Shown piece after piece: positions 38,692 to 48,962 of a stretch of 64,000 nt of DNA. The notes under the pieces were generated by a model. The model did not search any database. It saw only the letters and a program-made list of their open reading frames with translations, and was not told where the DNA came from. Position numbers and translations under genes: made by a program. Positions within the stretch are counted from its first letter, which is position 1, and each line of letters starts with the position of its first letter. Origin of the DNA: Lachnospira pectinoschiza (GTDB taxonomy: Bacteria > Bacillota > Clostridia > Lachnospirales > Lachnospiraceae); assembly GCF_020564355.1 (NCBI RefSeq), contig NZ_JAJCRR010000005.1, forward strand, positions 1 through 64,000. The letters are read 5' to 3'.

Positions 38692-38709
38692 CAGGTGGAA
38701 AACACAGGG

Positions 38710-38863
38710 TTATCCACTGGGGATATTGTGGATAATGTGGATAACTTGTAAAAGAAAAATGAAATGCGTGTAAAAAGCGGAATTGTGGACAAGTCCTTAT
38801 AAACAGGAAATCCACACACAGAATCAACAAAAATGTGATTAAGTATGTGGATAATGTGGATAA
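38710..38863. promoter_or_regulatory. DnaA-box cluster upstream of the dnaD-like-dnaI operon
   Basis: Perfect DnaA boxes TGTGGATAA occur as two directly abutting pairs, at 38727-38735 with 38736-38744 and at 38846-38854 with 38855-38863. Near-matches are TTATCCACT at 38710-38718, TGTGGACAA at 38784-38792 and AAATCCACA at 38808-38816. The two pairs have the same orientation and are 119 bases apart. The cluster begins 19 bases upstream of the -35 box. AT-rich sequence lies between the pairs. Confidence 0.85.
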
Positions 38864-38894
38864 CTATGTTGAAAACCAAACTATTTTACTGAAA

Positions 38895-40277
38895 TTATTG
38901 AGAAATCAAGGCTTCCCCGATTTGATAGACATTTCCGGCACCCATAGTTATCAACAAATCGCCGTTGATACAATTTTTTGATAAAAATTTCTCAATTTCT
39001 TCAAAAGAGCCAAAATAAAAACACTCTTTGCCCAGTTTTTCGATTTCGTGTTTTAAATCAAGAGAGCTGATGCCCAGTGTATCCGTTTCTCTTGCAGCAT
39101 AAATATCGGCAAGAACAACCTTATCTGCGTGGGAAAGCGCTTCTGCAAATTCCGTGAGCAGAATTTTGGTACGCGAATACGTATGCGGCTGGAATACACA
39201 CCAGACGGTTTTGTGCGGATAATGGGCAGCCGAAGCAAGCGTTGCCTTAATCTCATCCGGGTGGTGGGCATAGTCGTCAATGACTGTGACACCGTTAAAT
39301 TCGCCTTTCTTTTCAAAGCGGCGTTCTGTACCGTGAAAACCTGAAAGACCGGTGGCAATCACTTCAAGTGAAAGTCCCAGCTTTTTTGCGGCGGCAATGG
39401 CGGCAAGAGAATTGTATACATTATGCACGCCGGGAACAGAAAGATGAATCTGGCCGGAAGGTGTTCCTTCTATTAAAAGAGTGTACGTGCAGCAGCCCAT
39501 TTCATCAAAAGCAATATCTGCAGCGCTGTACATGCTCTTAGCCGGGTCAGAACCGACAGTAATGACTTCACAGGAAGTGTCCTGATAGAAGTATTCGTAA
39601 TTGTCAATATCGGTATTGATAATTAAAGTACCGTCTGCCGGAAGCTTTTCCGTAAACAGCTTAAAGGAATAACGGATATCGTCAATATCCTTAAAGAAAT
39701 CGAGGTGGTCTTCCTTGACATTTAAAATAATGTTCATGGTCGGGTGGAAGGATAAGAAGCTGTTGGTATATTCACAGGCTTCCGTTACAAAAATACCGGA
39801 CTGTCCGACACGGATATTACCGCCGATACTGTCTAAAATGCCGCCGACAGAAATGGTCGGGTCACAGTTACCTGCCATTAAAATCTCCGTCAGCATGGAA
39901 GTTGTCGTTGTTTTTCCGTGTGTACCGGCGATATTGACAGCAGTTTTGTAGTTGGTCATAATCTGTCCGAGCAGTTCGGCACGGGTAATCGTAGGAATAC
40001 CCGCAGCTCTTGCTGCCGAAAGTTCAGGATTGGTGTCCCTGATGGCAGCTGTGTAGACTACTAAGTCAATGTCACTGGTAATATTGTCAGCCGTCTGGCT
40101 GTATACAATATGACAGCCTGCGGCAGTAAGTTCTTTCGTGAGTGCAGATTCAGCAGCATCTGAGCCGGATACGGTAAAATTCTTATCCCGCAGTATATGT
40201 GCAAGACCGCTCATGCTGATTCCTCCAATACCGATAAAATGTACATGAATAGGATTATTAAAATTAATATGATACAT
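38895..40277 (-). CDS. murC: UDP-N-acetylmuramate--L-alanine ligase
   Basis: The 460-residue protein starts MYHINFNNPIHVHFIGIGGISMSGLAHIL, the MurC N-terminal Rossmann domain. The ATP loop GTHGKTTTTSM follows at about residue 107, then GTERRFEKKGEFNGVTVIDDYAHHPDEIKATL. It adds L-alanine to UDP-MurNAc, the first peptide step in wall synthesis. AAAGGA is 6 bases upstream of ATG 40277; an upstream extension of 16 codons lies before the ribosome binding site and was rejected. Confidence 0.96.
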   Translation of the reverse strand: MYHINFNNPIHVHFIGIGGISMSGLAHILRDKNFTVSGSDAAESALTKELTAAGCHIVYSQTADNITSDIDLVVYTAAIRDTNPELSAARAAGIPTITRAELLGQIMTNYKTAVNIAGTHGKTTTTSMLTEILMAGNCDPTISVGGILDSIGGNIRVGQSGIFVTEACEYTNSFLSFHPTMNIILNVKEDHLDFFKDIDDIRYSFKLFTEKLPADGTLIINTDIDNYEYFYQDTSCEVITVGSDPAKSMYSAADIAFDEMGCCTYTLLIEGTPSGQIHLSVPGVHNVYNSLAAIAAAKKLGLSLEVIATGLSGFHGTERRFEKKGEFNGVTVIDDYAHHPDEIKATLASAAHYPHKTVWCVFQPHTYSRTKILLTEFAEALSHADKVVLADIYAARETDTLGISSLDLKHEIEKLGKECFYFGSFEEIEKFLSKNCINGDLLITMGAGNVYQIGEALISQ

Positions 40278-40329
40278 GGTTGAATCCTTTCTTATTAGAT
40301 ATAGCAGATGAAAAACATCATACAATCAT

Positions 40330-40357
40330 ATTATAAACGTATTGCGGAAAAATTCAA
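40330..40357 (-). promoter_or_regulatory. Promoter of murC
   Basis: Minus strand TTGAAT (plus 40352-40357), 16-bp spacer, perfect TATAAT (plus ATTATA 40330-40335). Confidence 0.78.
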
Positions 40358-40440
40358 ACTTTATTTTCACCGGCGCTGACATAATATTTACGGTACAGAT
40401 GTCATATGGATTGCTCCGTGCTGCGCACTCTCACAATCCT

Positions 40441-40557
40441 GCCCAGTATTCGCATATCGTGAAGCATTCGCTTCACTTTTATGCGAATACTGGGCGGGTC
40501 ATGAATCCTTACAGCCGCGCTTGCGCGAGCGCATCGCGGTGATAAGGATTATGACCT
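40441..40557. repeat. Nested palindrome block
   Basis: GCCCAGTATTCGCAT (40441-40455) pairs perfectly with ATGCGAATACTGGGC (40481-40495) and encloses a GTGAAGC/GCTTCAC hairpin. A second hairpin follows, with AATCCTTA/TAAGGATT arms (about 40504-40551) extended by GTCAT/ATGAC, and an inner GC-rich CCGCG/CGCGG stem. The block sits between divergent promoters and has the look of a repetitive intergenic element. It resembles the palindromes at 60.3-60.7 kb in type, not in sequence. Confidence 0.75.
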
Positions 40558-40697
40558 TGACATCTTAAATTATATCGGAAAAATAGGTATTATTTGAAAA
40601 TATCCGCATAAAATGTAAATTGTATTGCGTATGTGTTATATACAAGTGTAATTGTTTTATTAAAGGATAAAAATATTTAGAATTTTACAAAATTCTT

Positions 40698-40726
40698 TTT
40701 ACTTAATGAGTCACATATGATATAAT
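40698..40726 (+). promoter_or_regulatory. Promoter of glgC-glgD
   Basis: TTTACT at 40698-40703, 17-bp spacer, perfect TATAAT at 40721-40726. Confidence 0.78.
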
Positions 40727-40772
40727 TGTTTTATCAAAACAGGTTTATTATTATAACATCAGAGGTGATAGC

Positions 40773-42047
40773 ATGATTAAAAAAGAGATGATTGCCATGT
40801 TATTGGCAGGGGGACAAGGCAGCAGACTGGGAGTGCTGACTGCAAAGGTAGCGAAGCCTGCGGTATCTTTTGGTGGAAAGTATAGGATTATCGATTTTCC
40901 ATTGAGTAACTGCATTAATTCAGGCATTGATACGGTAGGTGTGCTGACACAGTATCAGCCGTTAAGACTGAACTCGCATATCGGTATTGGTATTCCGTGG
41001 GATTTGGACAGAAATGTCGGTGGTGTAACTGTACTTCCGCCGTATGAAAAGAGTTCAAACAGTGAGTGGTATACAGGAACAGCCAATGCCATTTATCAGA
41101 ATCTGGAGTATATGGAACAGTATAATCCCGATTATGTTTTGATTTTGTCAGGAGATCATATTTATAAGATGGACTACAAAATCATGCTGGATTATCATAA
41201 GGCGAACAATGCGGATATTACGATTGCCGCAATGCCGGTTCCGATGGAAGAAGCGAGCCGTTTTGGTATCGTGGTAACAGATGAAGATAACCGCATTACA
41301 GAATTTGAGGAAAAACCGGCGCAGCCAAAGAGCAATCTAGCGTCAATGGGTATTTACATATTCAGCTGGAAGGTATTAAAGGAAGCTTTAATCAAGCTGA
41401 AAGACCAGAATGAATGTGACTTTGGCAAGCATGTTATTCCGTACTGCTTCGAGAACAATAAACGCATTTTTGCGTATGAGTACAACGGATACTGGAAAGA
41501 TGTCGGAACACTCAGTTCTTATTGGGAAGCAAATATGGAATTGATTGATATTATCCCGGTGTTTAACCTGTATGAAGAATTTTGGAAGATTTATACCCGC
41601 ACGGATACGATTCCGCCGCAGTATATCGGGGAAAATGCTTACATAGAAAAGAGTATTATCGGTGATGGAACGGAAATTTACGGAAAGGTTTATAATTCCG
41701 TTATCGGTGCCGGCGTCGTCATAGAAGAAGGCACGGTGGTACGTGATTCAATTATTATGAACAATTCTGTTATCGGAAAAGACAGTATTGTTACAAAGTC
41801 GATTATTGCAGAAGATGTTCAGATTGGCAGCCATGTTGAACTTGGGGCAGGCGAAGAAGCAGAGAATGTATTTAAACCCCAAATTTATAATTCAGGCCTT
41901 GTTACAGTCGGTGAATGTTCCGTTATCCCGGACAATGTAACAGTAGGTAAGAATACAGCTATTTCCGGCGAGACGACCATTGATGATTATCAGGAAGGGC
42001 AGCTTGCAAGCGGAGGCATCATAATTAAGGCAGGTGATAATGTATGA
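40773..42047 (+). CDS. glgC: Glucose-1-phosphate adenylyltransferase, catalytic subunit
   Basis: The 424-residue protein has the ADP-glucose pyrophosphorylase signature [34 protein letters not shown], then [11 protein letters not shown] and the C-terminal left-handed beta-helix region. It makes ADP-glucose for glycogen synthesis. AGAGGTGAT precedes the ATG. glgD overlaps its end by 4 bases (ATGA), so both subunits are made together. Confidence 0.96.
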   Translation: MIKKEMIAMLLAGGQGSRLGVLTAKVAKPAVSFGGKYRIIDFPLSNCINSGIDTVGVLTQYQPLRLNSHIGIGIPWDLDRNVGGVTVLPPYEKSSNSEWYTGTANAIYQNLEYMEQYNPDYVLILSGDHIYKMDYKIMLDYHKANNADITIAAMPVPMEEASRFGIVVTDEDNRITEFEEKPAQPKSNLASMGIYIFSWKVLKEALIKLKDQNECDFGKHVIPYCFENNKRIFAYEYNGYWKDVGTLSSYWEANMELIDIIPVFNLYEEFWKIYTRTDTIPPQYIGENAYIEKSIIGDGTEIYGKVYNSVIGAGVVIEEGTVVRDSIIMNNSVIGKDSIVTKSIIAEDVQIGSHVELGAGEEAENVFKPQIYNSGLVTVGECSVIPDNVTVGKNTAISGETTIDDYQEGQLASGGIIIKAGDNV

Positions 42048-43159
42048 AAGCAATAGGAATTATTCTGGCCGGTGGCAATAACAAACTGATGAAAGATTTA
42101 TCAAAAAAGAGGGCAATCGCGGCAATGCCGGTTGCGGGAAGCTACAGGGCAATTGATTTTGCATTAAGTAATATGTCCAATTCCCGTATTAATAAAGTGG
42201 CTGTTATTACACAGTACAATGCCCGTTCTTTAAATGAGCATTTAAGTTCATCAAAGTGGTGGGATTTCGGCAGAAAGCAGGGCGGACTGTTCGTATTTAC
42301 ACCGACAATTACAGCAGACAGCAGCTACTGGTACCGCGGCACGGCAGATTCTTTATATCAGAATCTGAATTACTTAAAGACAAGCCATGAGCCGTATGTT
42401 GTTATCGCATCCGGTGACGGTATTTATAAGATGGATTATAATAAAGTGCTGGAGTACCATATCGAAAAGAAAGCGGATATTACGATGGTTGTCAAGAAAA
42501 TGACAGACCGTTCGGAGATTAACCGTTTCGGACTGGTAACGATGACAGAGGAAGGACGGATTACCGATATCGATGAGAAACCGCTGGAAACCAATCTTTC
42601 CACTGTTTCAACAGGAATCTATGTAATCCGCAGAAGACTGCTGATTGAACTGATTGAAAAGGCAGCTTCAGAAGACCGTCATGATTTTGTAAGGGATATT
42701 CTGATACGTTATAAGAATATTAAAAAGATTTACGGATATAAGCTGGAAAGCTATTGGAGCAATATCTCATCCGTAAGGTCTTACTATAAAACGAATATGG
42801 ACTTTTTAAAGAAAGATGTCCGTGATTATTTCTTTAAGCAGTATCCGGATATTTATTCAAAGGTAGAAGATTTACCGCCGGCAAAGTACAACTGTGGTGC
42901 ACAGGTCAGCAACAGCCTTGTATCAAGCGGCTGCATTGTCAACGGTACAATTGAAAATTCGATTTTGTTTAAAAAGATTTATATCGGAAATAACAGTGTG
43001 GTAAAGAATTGCATTATTTTAAATAATGCATATATTGGAGATAACTCTTATCTGGAGAACTGCATTGTGGAAAGCGGAAGTACCATTAAAGCCAATACCA
43101 ATTACAAGGGTGAGGGTGAACCGCTGATTCTTGATGAAAACAGTCCGATTTATTACTAA
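42044..43159 (+). CDS. glgD: Glucose-1-phosphate adenylyltransferase, GlgD subunit
   Basis: The 371-residue protein is a GlgC homologue with an altered loop: [42 protein letters not shown], where GGQGSRL is changed, as in GlgD of Firmicutes. GlgD is considered a regulatory subunit that forms a heterotetramer with GlgC. Translationally coupled to glgC. Confidence 0.94.
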   Translation: MKAIGIILAGGNNKLMKDLSKKRAIAAMPVAGSYRAIDFALSNMSNSRINKVAVITQYNARSLNEHLSSSKWWDFGRKQGGLFVFTPTITADSSYWYRGTADSLYQNLNYLKTSHEPYVVIASGDGIYKMDYNKVLEYHIEKKADITMVVKKMTDRSEINRFGLVTMTEEGRITDIDEKPLETNLSTVSTGIYVIRRRLLIELIEKAASEDRHDFVRDILIRYKNIKKIYGYKLESYWSNISSVRSYYKTNMDFLKKDVRDYFFKQYPDIYSKVEDLPPAKYNCGAQVSNSLVSSGCIVNGTIENSILFKKIYIGNNSVVKNCIILNNAYIGDNSYLENCIVESGSTIKANTNYKGEGEPLILDENSPIYY

Positions 43160-43218
43160 AAAACTGCAACGACACAAAAAGATTATGGCTGCAACAGGGG
43201 GCAGCAGAAGGGGCGCTT

Positions 43219-43488
43219 ATGAATATTACAGACGTACGTGTTAGAAAAATCAGCAAAGAAGGAAAGATGAAGGCAGTTGTATCGGTTACAATAGATGATG
43301 AATTTGTTGTACACGATATTAAGGTTATCGAAGGCGATAAGGGGTTATTTATTGCGATGCCAAGCAGAAGGTCGTCAGACGGTGAGTACAGGGATGTAGC
43401 CCACCCAATCAACACCTCGACAAGAGAACGGTTACAGGCGGTGATTCTGGAAGCCTATGAAAAGGCAGAAGAATCGCCAGAGGAATAA
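43219..43488 (+). CDS. spoVG: Septation/RNA-binding protein SpoVG
   Basis: The 89-residue protein has the SpoVG core: [34 protein letters not shown], then [24 protein letters not shown]. SpoVG affects septation and sporulation in bacilli and binds nucleic acid in related bacteria. AAGGGG is upstream of the ATG. It is followed by a strong terminator structure. Confidence 0.95.
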   Translation: MNITDVRVRKISKEGKMKAVVSVTIDDEFVVHDIKVIEGDKGLFIAMPSRRSSDGEYRDVAHPINTSTRERLQAVILEAYEKAEESPEE

Positions 43489-43521
43489 CAGGCAATAAAA
43501 TTGTAAAGTAAAATAAAAAGG

Positions 43522-43607
43522 CTGCACAGAAAGAGTAGTGTCTGCAATGCGGCAATGGACATATCCATTGGATTGCAGGTTATGGCTTGTATCTGTGCAG
43601 TTTTTAT
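43522..43607 (+). terminator. Long terminator structure after spoVG
   Basis: CTGCACAGA (43523-43531) pairs with TCTGTGCAG (43592-43600), followed by TTTTTATTT. Inside is a second long hairpin: CTGCAAT and CAATGGA with TCCATTG and ATTGCAG. The A tract before it makes it usable for the minus-strand araC-type gene too. Confidence 0.85.
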
Positions 43608-43622
43608 TTCTTGTATTCTGTA

Positions 43623-44462
43623 TCACCGGTCAACAATATTCCCTTTCAGTTTCCGGAATGTCGATGGGGACACGCCATTTACTTTCTTAAAGGCGTCGCC
43701 GTAGTAGTTGCTGTTATCATAGCCGCATTCAAAGGCGATTTCCGTAATGCTCATGCCGGTTTCCAGAAGCAGTTTTTCAGAATGATTAATCCGCACATTA
43801 TTTAAGTATTCTTTAAACCCCAGACCGTTTGCAGACTTGAATTTTTTGGAAAAGTACGAAGGATTTAAGTGCAGCAGTTCTGCCATGTCATCCAGTGTAA
43901 TATTATTTTTAAAGTGTTCGTTAATGTAGTCTACGGCAATCTGGAGTGCTTCATCGGTGGCACGTGTGTTGTTGTTGACAATCAGAATTGAAGCATCATT
44001 AATATATCGTAAAATACGCACGACCAAGGTCTGAAAATACATTTTTAACATGCAGTTTGAAAAAATATCAGACGACTGGTGTTCGGCAAGAATCAGACTC
44101 AGCATAGCATTGATATCGCTGCGGCAGTCCTCCGGCAGATAAAAGATTTTGGAAAACAGGTGGCTTTGCAGCCATACTGTGCCGAATTCTGCAACCAGCT
44201 CGCTTAAATAACTCTGTGTAAATTCAATCGATACACATTCATGCAGGGCAGCATCTGAGTAAGAAGTGCGGTGCAGCGTATCTGCGGGAATAAATGTAAT
44301 ATTGCCGGGCGTCAGGTGGTAGACATTGTTTTTGATAAATAAATCGCAACCGCCGCTGATCAGGTAAAACATTTCATAATAAGAATGTGCATGCGCAGAG
44401 TGCATATGGTAAGACGCCTGATGGGTCTTTTTGGAAATTTCAAATCGTGATGTTACAGCCAT
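43623..44462 (-). CDS. AraC family transcriptional regulator, probable controller of the pectin genes
   Basis: The 279-residue protein has an N-terminal cupin domain (HAHSYYEMFYLISGGCDLFIKNNVYHLTPGNITFIPADTLHR) that would bind a ligand and a C-terminal pair of helix-turn-helix motifs (ITLDDMAELLHLNPSYFSKKFKSANGLGFKEYL; SITEIAFECGYDNSNYYGDAFKKVNGVSPSTFRK), the full AraC signature. GAGGAT precedes the ATG on the minus strand. It faces away from the pectate lyase gene, so regulation of the divergent pectin genes is likely by position (inference). An inverted repeat lies at its own start. Confidence 0.9.
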   Translation of the reverse strand: MAVTSRFEISKKTHQASYHMHSAHAHSYYEMFYLISGGCDLFIKNNVYHLTPGNITFIPADTLHRTSYSDAALHECVSIEFTQSYLSELVAEFGTVWLQSHLFSKIFYLPEDCRSDINAMLSLILAEHQSSDIFSNCMLKMYFQTLVVRILRYINDASILIVNNNTRATDEALQIAVDYINEHFKNNITLDDMAELLHLNPSYFSKKFKSANGLGFKEYLNNVRINHSEKLLLETGMSITEIAFECGYDNSNYYGDAFKKVNGVSPSTFRKLKGNIVDR

Positions 44463-44478
44463 AGAAATCCTCGTTTCT

Positions 44479-44502
44479 GAACAATTTTATAAAATTTTGT
44501 TC
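44479..44502. promoter_or_regulatory. Inverted repeat upstream of the AraC-type gene
   Basis: GAACAA (44479-44484) and TTGTTC (44497-44502) flank a TTTTATAAAATT centre. It lies just before the ribosome binding site of the regulator gene and may be an operator. For the rest of 44503-44755 I see no strong consensus promoter. AAAATGTAA/TTACATTTT arms at about 44685-44709 may form a hairpin. Confidence 0.4.
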
Positions 44503-44755
44503 GGATGTTTTTTGAATATAAAATGGTAAAAATGCACAAAAAATCATAATATATTTGCGTAATATTAACATATACTATATTTTACACCTAAAATAATCAG
44601 TAAACAAGAGCAAAAATCACTATTTTTTTGTAGAAAAGGTGGGATGTTTGTGATAGATTAGAGTCATTGGAGAGATTTAACAAAAATGTAACACGAATTT
44701 TACATTTTTGATTAAAAATTGACAATAGGGCTAATTTCACGAGAGGAGAGTAATT

Positions 44756-47700
44756 ATGAAGACTAAAAAGTCAAAAAGAGTAATGGCGGTCGTAATGGCG
44801 GTTTTACTCACAGTAGGTATTATGCCTATGGACTGGGCTGTAACAAAGGCAGCAGCAAGTACAGTCCACTCTTTTGATGCAACAGCGCAGGCTTCAGTTG
44901 GGGATGACAAAGCCGTGATTGCAGAGGGAACAACATTTAATGACGGGTACTTTAAAATCGTAGGAAAAGTGACCCAGAGAACCAACAGTGACGGAAGCAT
45001 AAAGGCTTACGAACTGGCATCTAAGGCGGCAGGTGCCGTGCAGTTTACAACGGAAAGCACTTCTTCCGTAGTAGTAGGATTAAGCAGTACGGGCGGTTCT
45101 AATGAATCCGCAGTGGCACTGATTAATACAGCGGACAATAGTGTGGTTGCAGAAGATGCAGGAACAGCTGTTGTAGCAGGAACAAAAAAGACAGAGTTAA
45201 AGTATACAGCATTACCGGCAGGTACCTATCAGGTTGTATCACCGGAAGATGCAGAACGTAACAGAGGCGCAAGATTCTTAGACATTACTGTTGAGGAAGA
45301 AGAAGCTGCAGCAGTTACAACAACTTATGCATTCGCAGTTGCAGACCTTTCACCGGCAGCTTACAGCGTAACAGCCGATAAGACAGCAATTGCTGAAGGA
45401 ACAGTCTTTGCTTCTGATTATGTAAAGACTGTCGGAACAGCAACATTCAGAACAAAGAGTTCTTCCGATTTCAGTGCATTAAAGGCAATTGAACTTGGTT
45501 CAAAGGCATCCGGTGCATTACAGTTTACTGTAACAGGTACTGCTTCAGTATCTTTTGAAGCAAGCAGTACAGGCGGTTCGAATGAATCGGCAATTGCACT
45601 TGTAAATACAGCAGACAACAGTACGGTTGCAGAAGATGCAGGAACAACTATTGTTAAGGGAACAAACGCAACAAAGCTTACATACAGCAGCTTACCGGCA
45701 GGTATTTATCAGATTGTATCACCGGAAGATGCAGAACGTAACAGAGGTGCCAGAGTATTAAGTTTTACGGCAGAGCAGACAGCAAGCGGCGAAAGACCGG
45801 CAAGAAAAGCATGGGAAGACGTAGCAGCACCGGCAATTGGTGAGATTACGGCAGCAGACGGTAAAATTACAGTTCCGTTTACAATGGTAATCGGCTATGA
45901 CGGTGCAGACAGTGTATCCGTTGATATGAAGAATGCAGCAGGAACGGTTGTAGCCACAGAAAATTATGCAAAAGATGCAGCAGAAGGTGTAGTTACATTT
46001 ACACCGGCTGCAAGCGGTGATTATACATTTACAATTACAGCAGCAAGAAAAGATGAAGCAGACAAGACAGGAACAGATAAGGAATTTAAGGGCTTTGAAC
46101 TTCCTCTTGCTAAGCCGTCTTTCCAGAGTGCAACAAGCCAGGGCGGTGGTAAGGTTTCACTCGTATGGGACGAAGTGACAGAAGCTTCTTCTTATGAAGT
46201 ATCATACAGCGAAAACGGAACAGACTTTACACAGCCTGTATCTGTAACAGGAACAGAATATGTCGTTTCAGGACTGACAGTCGGCAAGGAATATACTTTC
46301 AAGCTGACAGCAGTCAGAGTATTACCGGCAGCCGTTTCAGAAGCTGCAACGATTACAGCAAAAGCAACTGCAGAAGCACAGCAGGTATGGGCTTTTTCAG
46401 CATTCGGTCAGGGCGTCAGCTCAGATGAAAAGAATGCAGGCTATGAAGGCAGTGCGAATGACGGAAAGGTAACACTTTGGAATTTAAACAGCAAGGGTAA
46501 GATTGTACCGGCTTCTACAGACGGTTTATCCTTCTACTATACAGCCATTCCTTCTAATATGAACTTTACATTGTCAGCAACCGTAACAGTTGATGAATGG
46601 ACATTGACAAACGGTCAGGAAGGCTTTGGTTTAATGGCGGCCGACAGAGTTGGTAAGAACGGTGATTCTTCTGTATTCTGGAACAACTCCTATATGGCAT
46701 CTGTCACAAAGGTTGAATACTATGTAAACGCAGATGGCAGCATGGCATTAGACACGATTAAGCAGGGTGGCACAACAGCACCGGAGGGTTCTGTAAAGGC
46801 AACAATGAAGTTAGGTATCGGCTCACAGGAAAAGACAGGTGTTACAAAGGCAAACCTTTCTAAGCTTGAAGCAAACGATACAGCAACCGTAAACAATGAA
46901 TTCAGTTCAAAGATGACAACACTGGAAAGCTCCGGTGTAACGGGAAATCTGATTGGCAATGCAACAAAGGATGTTACAGGAACTGTTGAGAATCCGCTGG
47001 CAACCTTTAAGATGTCTATTCAGAAAAATAACACAGGTTATTTCGTAAGCTATACCAACGAAGCAGGCGAAACTGTGACAAAGAAATACTATGATACAAA
47101 GGCATTGGAACAGTTAGATGAAGACAATGTATATGTTGGTTTCTTTGCTTCAAGAACAGCAAAGATTACCGTAACAGACATTAACTTAACAACGATTTCA
47201 CCTGAAAATGATGTGGCAAAAGAAGAACAGCCGGTTACAACTGTAGCACCTTCATATAAAGTAACATCTGCTTCTGTATCCAATTCAGAAAGCTACAAGT
47301 TATCTTATGTAGCCAATGCAGACGGTCACGTTGTTGTTACTGCAGCAGACGGAACGGTCATTGCAGATGAAGATGTAACAGCCGGTCAGAAATATGTATG
47401 GGAAACGACATTAACATTAGGTGAGAATACATTTACAGTAACGATGACACCGGTGGAAGGTTACAGACCAAGTGAATTTGAAGTATTGGATTCTTATGAA
47501 GCTTCAACATTTACTTATAAGGTAACATACAACAAGTTTGATGGTGACGTGATTTATGTCGGACCGGATGCGGCATCAGACGGTGTCGGTACAAAGGAAA
47601 ATCCGATTGACATTTACACAGCAGTAAAATATGTTTCACCGGGACAAAAGATTGTACTCCTTTCAGGTACATACAACTTAGAATCAACAGTTACGGTACA

Positions 47701-48919
47701 GCCGGGTATCGACGGTACGGAAAGCCAGCCAATCATTATGGCAGCAGAGTCTTCTACAGACAGACCGGTATTTGATTTCGGCAAGAACTGTGAAGGTATG
47801 GTATTAGCTGGTGATCACTGGTATTATCAGGGATTTGATGTAACAAATTCAGCAAATGCAAAGGATGGTATCAGACTTTGCGGAAGCAGCTGTACAGTAG
47901 ATAACGTACGGACTTATCACAACGGTAACACCGGTTTACAGATCAGCCGTTTTACATCAACAGATACTAAAGAAGAATGGCCAAGCAACAACTTAGTATT
48001 AAATTGTACATCATACGGCAATGCCGATGAGGGTTATGAAGATGCAGACGGATTTGCAGCAAAGCTGACAATCGGTGAAGGCAATGTATTTGACGGATGT
48101 ATCGCATACAACAATGCAGATGACGGATGGGATTTATTTGCAAAGGTAGAAACAGGCTCAATCGGTGCTGTAACAATCCAGAACTGTGTAGCTTATGGCA
48201 ACGGTTATCTGGAAGACGGTACTGATGCCGGTAACGGTAACGGATTTAAGATGGGTGGTTCAAGCATGTCAGGATACCACAAGTTAATCAATTCCGTAGC
48301 ATTTGATAACAAGGCAAAGGGTATTGATTCTAACAGCTGTCCGGATATTCAGGTAACCAATTCTACATCATACAATAATGGCGGTTCAAACGTAGCCATG
48401 TATACAAATGATGCAGCAAATACCGATTTTATGGCAACAGGTGTTCTTTCATGGAGAACACAGAAGACAAGTGTGAATGAAACATTTAAGTTCAAGGGTA
48501 CACAGGATGCTTCTAAGGTATATCAGTCAAGCAACTATTTCTGGAACTGCACGGAAGCAGGAACAAATAATAGTACAACAGCCGTAACGGCAGACTGGTT
48601 TGTATCTACAGACACAAAGATGAATTATGACACACACGTATATGCAGCGATTCCGGTTACAAGAAACAGTGACAATACAATCAATATGAACGGCTTACTG
48701 GTACTTACAGCCAATGCAAAGGCTGGCGCTGTTGTAGGCGGTCAGGCTTCTGCAAAGATTGATTTGAGCGGTAAGATGACAGGTGGTCTGTTATTCCAGA
48801 AGACAACAGGCAGTGAATCTGTAGAAACAGGTGATATGGCAAATATGATGCTTTATATCCTCTTACTGCTTGGTGCAGCAGGTGTATATGCAGCTTCTAA
48901 GAAAAGAAAGCACGCATAA
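44756..48919 (+). CDS. Cell-wall-anchored PL9 family pectate lyase
   Basis: The 1387-residue protein has a signal peptide (about 1-33). Two related N-terminal modules follow (about 35-180 and 190-345), both ending SPEDAERNRGAR. FN3-type modules and a long carbohydrate-binding-like region come next. The right-handed beta-helix of PL9 occupies about 925-1300. The PL9 catalytic positions are visible: Asp in DADGFAAK, Asp-Asp..Asp in NNADDGWDLF (Ca2+ ligands) and Lys in GNGFKMGG. The tail SVETGD, a hydrophobic helix and KKRKHA form a sortase signal of the LPxTG-like TGD type. It would cleave polygalacturonate by beta-elimination at the cell surface. GAGAGGAG precedes the ATG. Confidence 0.9.
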   Translation: MKTKKSKRVMAVVMAVLLTVGIMPMDWAVTKAAASTVHSFDATAQASVGDDKAVIAEGTTFNDGYFKIVGKVTQRTNSDGSIKAYELASKAAGAVQFTTESTSSVVVGLSSTGGSNESAVALINTADNSVVAEDAGTAVVAGTKKTELKYTALPAGTYQVVSPEDAERNRGARFLDITVEEEEAAAVTTTYAFAVADLSPAAYSVTADKTAIAEGTVFASDYVKTVGTATFRTKSSSDFSALKAIELGSKASGALQFTVTGTASVSFEASSTGGSNESAIALVNTADNSTVAEDAGTTIVKGTNATKLTYSSLPAGIYQIVSPEDAERNRGARVLSFTAEQTASGERPARKAWEDVAAPAIGEITAADGKITVPFTMVIGYDGADSVSVDMKNAAGTVVATENYAKDAAEGVVTFTPAASGDYTFTITAARKDEADKTGTDKEFKGFELPLAKPSFQSATSQGGGKVSLVWDEVTEASSYEVSYSENGTDFTQPVSVTGTEYVVSGLTVGKEYTFKLTAVRVLPAAVSEAATITAKATAEAQQVWAFSAFGQGVSSDEKNAGYEGSANDGKVTLWNLNSKGKIVPASTDGLSFYYTAIPSNMNFTLSATVTVDEWTLTNGQEGFGLMAADRVGKNGDSSVFWNNSYMASVTKVEYYVNADGSMALDTIKQGGTTAPEGSVKATMKLGIGSQEKTGVTKANLSKLEANDTATVNNEFSSKMTTLESSGVTGNLIGNATKDVTGTVENPLATFKMSIQKNNTGYFVSYTNEAGETVTKKYYDTKALEQLDEDNVYVGFFASRTAKITVTDINLTTISPENDVAKEEQPVTTVAPSYKVTSASVSNSESYKLSYVANADGHVVVTAADGTVIADEDVTAGQKYVWETTLTLGENTFTVTMTPVEGYRPSEFEVLDSYEASTFTYKVTYNKFDGDVIYVGPDAASDGVGTKENPIDIYTAVKYVSPGQKIVLLSGTYNLESTVTVQPGIDGTESQPIIMAAESSTDRPVFDFGKNCEGMVLAGDHWYYQGFDVTNSANAKDGIRLCGSSCTVDNVRTYHNGNTGLQISRFTSTDTKEEWPSNNLVLNCTSYGNADEGYEDADGFAAKLTIGEGNVFDGCIAYNNADDGWDLFAKVETGSIGAVTIQNCVAYGNGYLEDGTDAGNGNGFKMGGSSMSGYHKLINSVAFDNKAKGIDSNSCPDIQVTNSTSYNNGGSNVAMYTNDAANTDFMATGVLSWRTQKTSVNETFKFKGTQDASKVYQSSNYFWNCTEAGTNNSTTAVTADWFVSTDTKMNYDTHVYAAIPVTRNSDNTINMNGLLVLTANAKAGAVVGGQASAKIDLSGKMTGGLLFQKTTGSESVETGDMANMMLYILLLLGAAGVYAASKKRKHA

Positions 48920-48962
48920 GCATGATGCCGGATTCAGACGAATATAAACGAATATAAAAGTC

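Larger units (their letters stand above)
40278..40772. other. 495-base intergenic region between murC and glgC
   Basis: It holds the murC promoter, a block of nested palindromes (40420-40557) and the glgC promoter. I see no convincing gene or terminator in it. Confidence 0.7.

Noticed and set aside
38710..38863. DnaA-box cluster as the main chromosomal origin
   Set aside because: No dnaA, dnaN or classical DUE is visible next to it, and it sits in the promoter region of a loader operon; I list it as regulatory unless whole-genome data say otherwise.
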